Assembly: GCA_030606335.1 (NCBI GenBank)
Contig: JAUWGP010000018.1
Location: 1-53,371, forward strand
Direction of reading: 5' to 3'
DNA: 53,371 nt
DNA from: Caldifarciminota bacterium
Lineage (GTDB): Bacteria; Hydrothermota; UBA3073
The translations under genes and the position numbers were made by a program. Below, piece after piece: positions 52,845-53,371 of the stretch (position 1 is the stretch's first letter; each line of letters begins with the position of its first letter). The notes under the pieces are model-generated. The model was given only the letters and a program-made list of their open reading frames with translations, was not told the origin of the DNA and searched no databases.

Positions 52845-52873
52845 TTGACGGAAGATGTAATAGTTGATATTAG
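52845..52873 (+). promoter_or_regulatory. possible promoter of the small gene at 52921
   Basis: TTGACG (52845-52850), 17-bp spacer, TATTAG (52868-52873). The -35 box is good and the -10 box moderate. The predicted start, about 52880, is 40 bases before the GGGAGG ribosome site. Confidence 0.5.
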
Positions 52874-52920
52874 ATGTTGCTACTAATTTGCTCACAACCT
52901 AAAGCAAAAGGGAGGTAAAA

Positions 52921-53244
52921 ATACCTTACAAAGAGAAAAACGAAGAAGTAAGAATAAAGCAACTACGAAGCCTTGCAGAAGAGATGAAAAACTGGTTAGA
53001 AGTACGTGAAGAGCGTAAGTATTTTCAAGAAATTACCAAAAGTCCACCAACTTCTTTTAACAGTCCCAAAAGAGGTAATAAAAGCTTGTCAAATTTAAAA
53101 AAAATACTAGTTTACGATATGCAATGGAGAGCATTTCGTAGATTGTCTTTTGATGAGGTTAAAAGAGTTCTACAAGAGTTTGAGAATGTTTATGAAGAAA
53201 TAACAAAAAAGCTACTCCCCCAGTTTTATTCTAGTGTCTTGTAA
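52921..53244 (+). CDS. small hypothetical protein, possible ATA start
   Basis: The first ATG in frame is at 52984 (86 residues, MKNWLEVREERKYF...), but it has no ribosome site. The frame is open further up and a strong GGGAGG stands five bases before an ATA codon at 52921, which would give 107 residues beginning (M)PYKEKNEEVRIKQLRSLAEE. Either ATA is used, or an ATG has mutated. The protein is charged and helical with a Trp/Arg-rich middle (YDMQWRAFRRLSFDEVKRVLQEF). I do not recognise it. Confidence 0.5.
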   Translation: MPYKEKNEEVRIKQLRSLAEEMKNWLEVREERKYFQEITKSPPTSFNSPKRGNKSLSNLKKILVYDMQWRAFRRLSFDEVKRVLQEFENVYEEITKKLLPQFYSSVL

Positions 53245-53254
53245 CATAAATATC

Positions 53255-53283
53255 TTGACAAATAGAATTAAGTATGTTATACT
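53255..53283 (+). promoter_or_regulatory. promoter of the transposase-like gene, predicted leaderless
   Basis: TTGACA (53255-53260), 17-bp spacer, TATACT (53278-53283). Only five bases separate the -10 box from the ATG at 53289, so transcription would start on or beside the start codon. Confidence 0.72.
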
Positions 53284-53288
53284 GGGGT

Positions 53289-53371
53289 ATGAAAACGATA
53301 CCCTCACCAATTTTTCTATCCAATGCTGAGCGGCAAGAGTTGGAAAGAAGATCAAAGACCAGAAATTTGCC
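53289..53371 (+). mobile_element. 5' end of an IS630-like transposase gene (cut by window edge)
   Basis: The visible 27 codons read MKTIPSPIFLSNAERQELE then RRSKTRNL. The L-S-x-x-E-R-x-E-L-E-R...S-x-T-x pattern is the usual start of the helix-turn-helix part of IS630-family transposases. The catalytic DDE part is outside the window. No terminal inverted repeat can be recognised upstream. A non-transposon helix-turn-helix protein is possible. Confidence 0.5.

Overview
Organism. This is a low-GC stretch of a bacterial chromosome, densely coding, with bacterial operons, clear Shine-Dalgarno sites and sigma70-type promoters. A diderm envelope is implied by Pal, TolQ/TolR, an LpxH-like enzyme, several lipoproteins with lipoboxes, and an alpha-2-macroglobulin/PBP1C pair. 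Phosphotransbutyrylase and butyrate kinase, with no respiratory genes in view, suggest an anaerobic fermenter. My best guess is an uncultivated lineage of the WOR-3/Stahlbacteria kind; this is an impression, not a proven assignment.

Layout. (1) 1-24.3 kb is almost entirely minus-strand housekeeping: nitroreductase, apgM, glyS-glyQ; a module htrA, sigma factor, degenerate LytM protein, ndk, TPR protein, DUF2007; TrkH; an orphan periplasmic binding lipoprotein with a CorC-like CBS protein; DUF502; lpxH-mnmE; buk; then pheS, rplT, rpmI, infC, thrS, two tRNAs (Val-GAC, Gly-CCC) and cysS. (2) 24.3-45.3 kb runs on the plus strand: ptb, an SLC13 transporter, a pal-cpoB-tolQ-tolR envelope cluster, DUF2914, an MBL-fold hydrolase, a phosphoesterase with a CBM9-like tail, an unrecognised 412-residue protein, the A2M/PBP1C pair and a DUF1028-TPR protein. 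(3) 45.3-53.4 kb is accessory: a RelB/RelE-type toxin-antitoxin pair, a decayed second copy of the same pair, a large Eco57I-like methylase/restriction protein whose start codon overlaps the toxin remnant's stop, a fused AAA ATPase/TOPRIM (PARIS AriAB- or OLD-like) protein, an anchored protein, a small protein and the start of an IS630-like transposase. I read it as a defence island.

Non-coding structure. The spacers are the oddest part of the window. Many hold short degenerate arrays in strict phase: 7-nt units at nine places, 8-nt, 9-nt (in inverted orientation), 10-nt, a 31-bp minisatellite and a 68-bp duplication. Each array has its own word. They mix with palindromic GTCATTGCGAG elements, GC-rich hairpins and recurring CTCTGTGGTT words. 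The 27.14-27.57 kb spacer stacks six such arrays in 430 bp.

Expression. Consensus promoters (TTGACA/T, 17 bp, TATAAT-like) are easy to see. Two, before cysS and before the terminal transposase, put the predicted transcription start within about 3 nt of the start codon, which suggests that leaderless mRNAs are used alongside Shine-Dalgarno-led ones.
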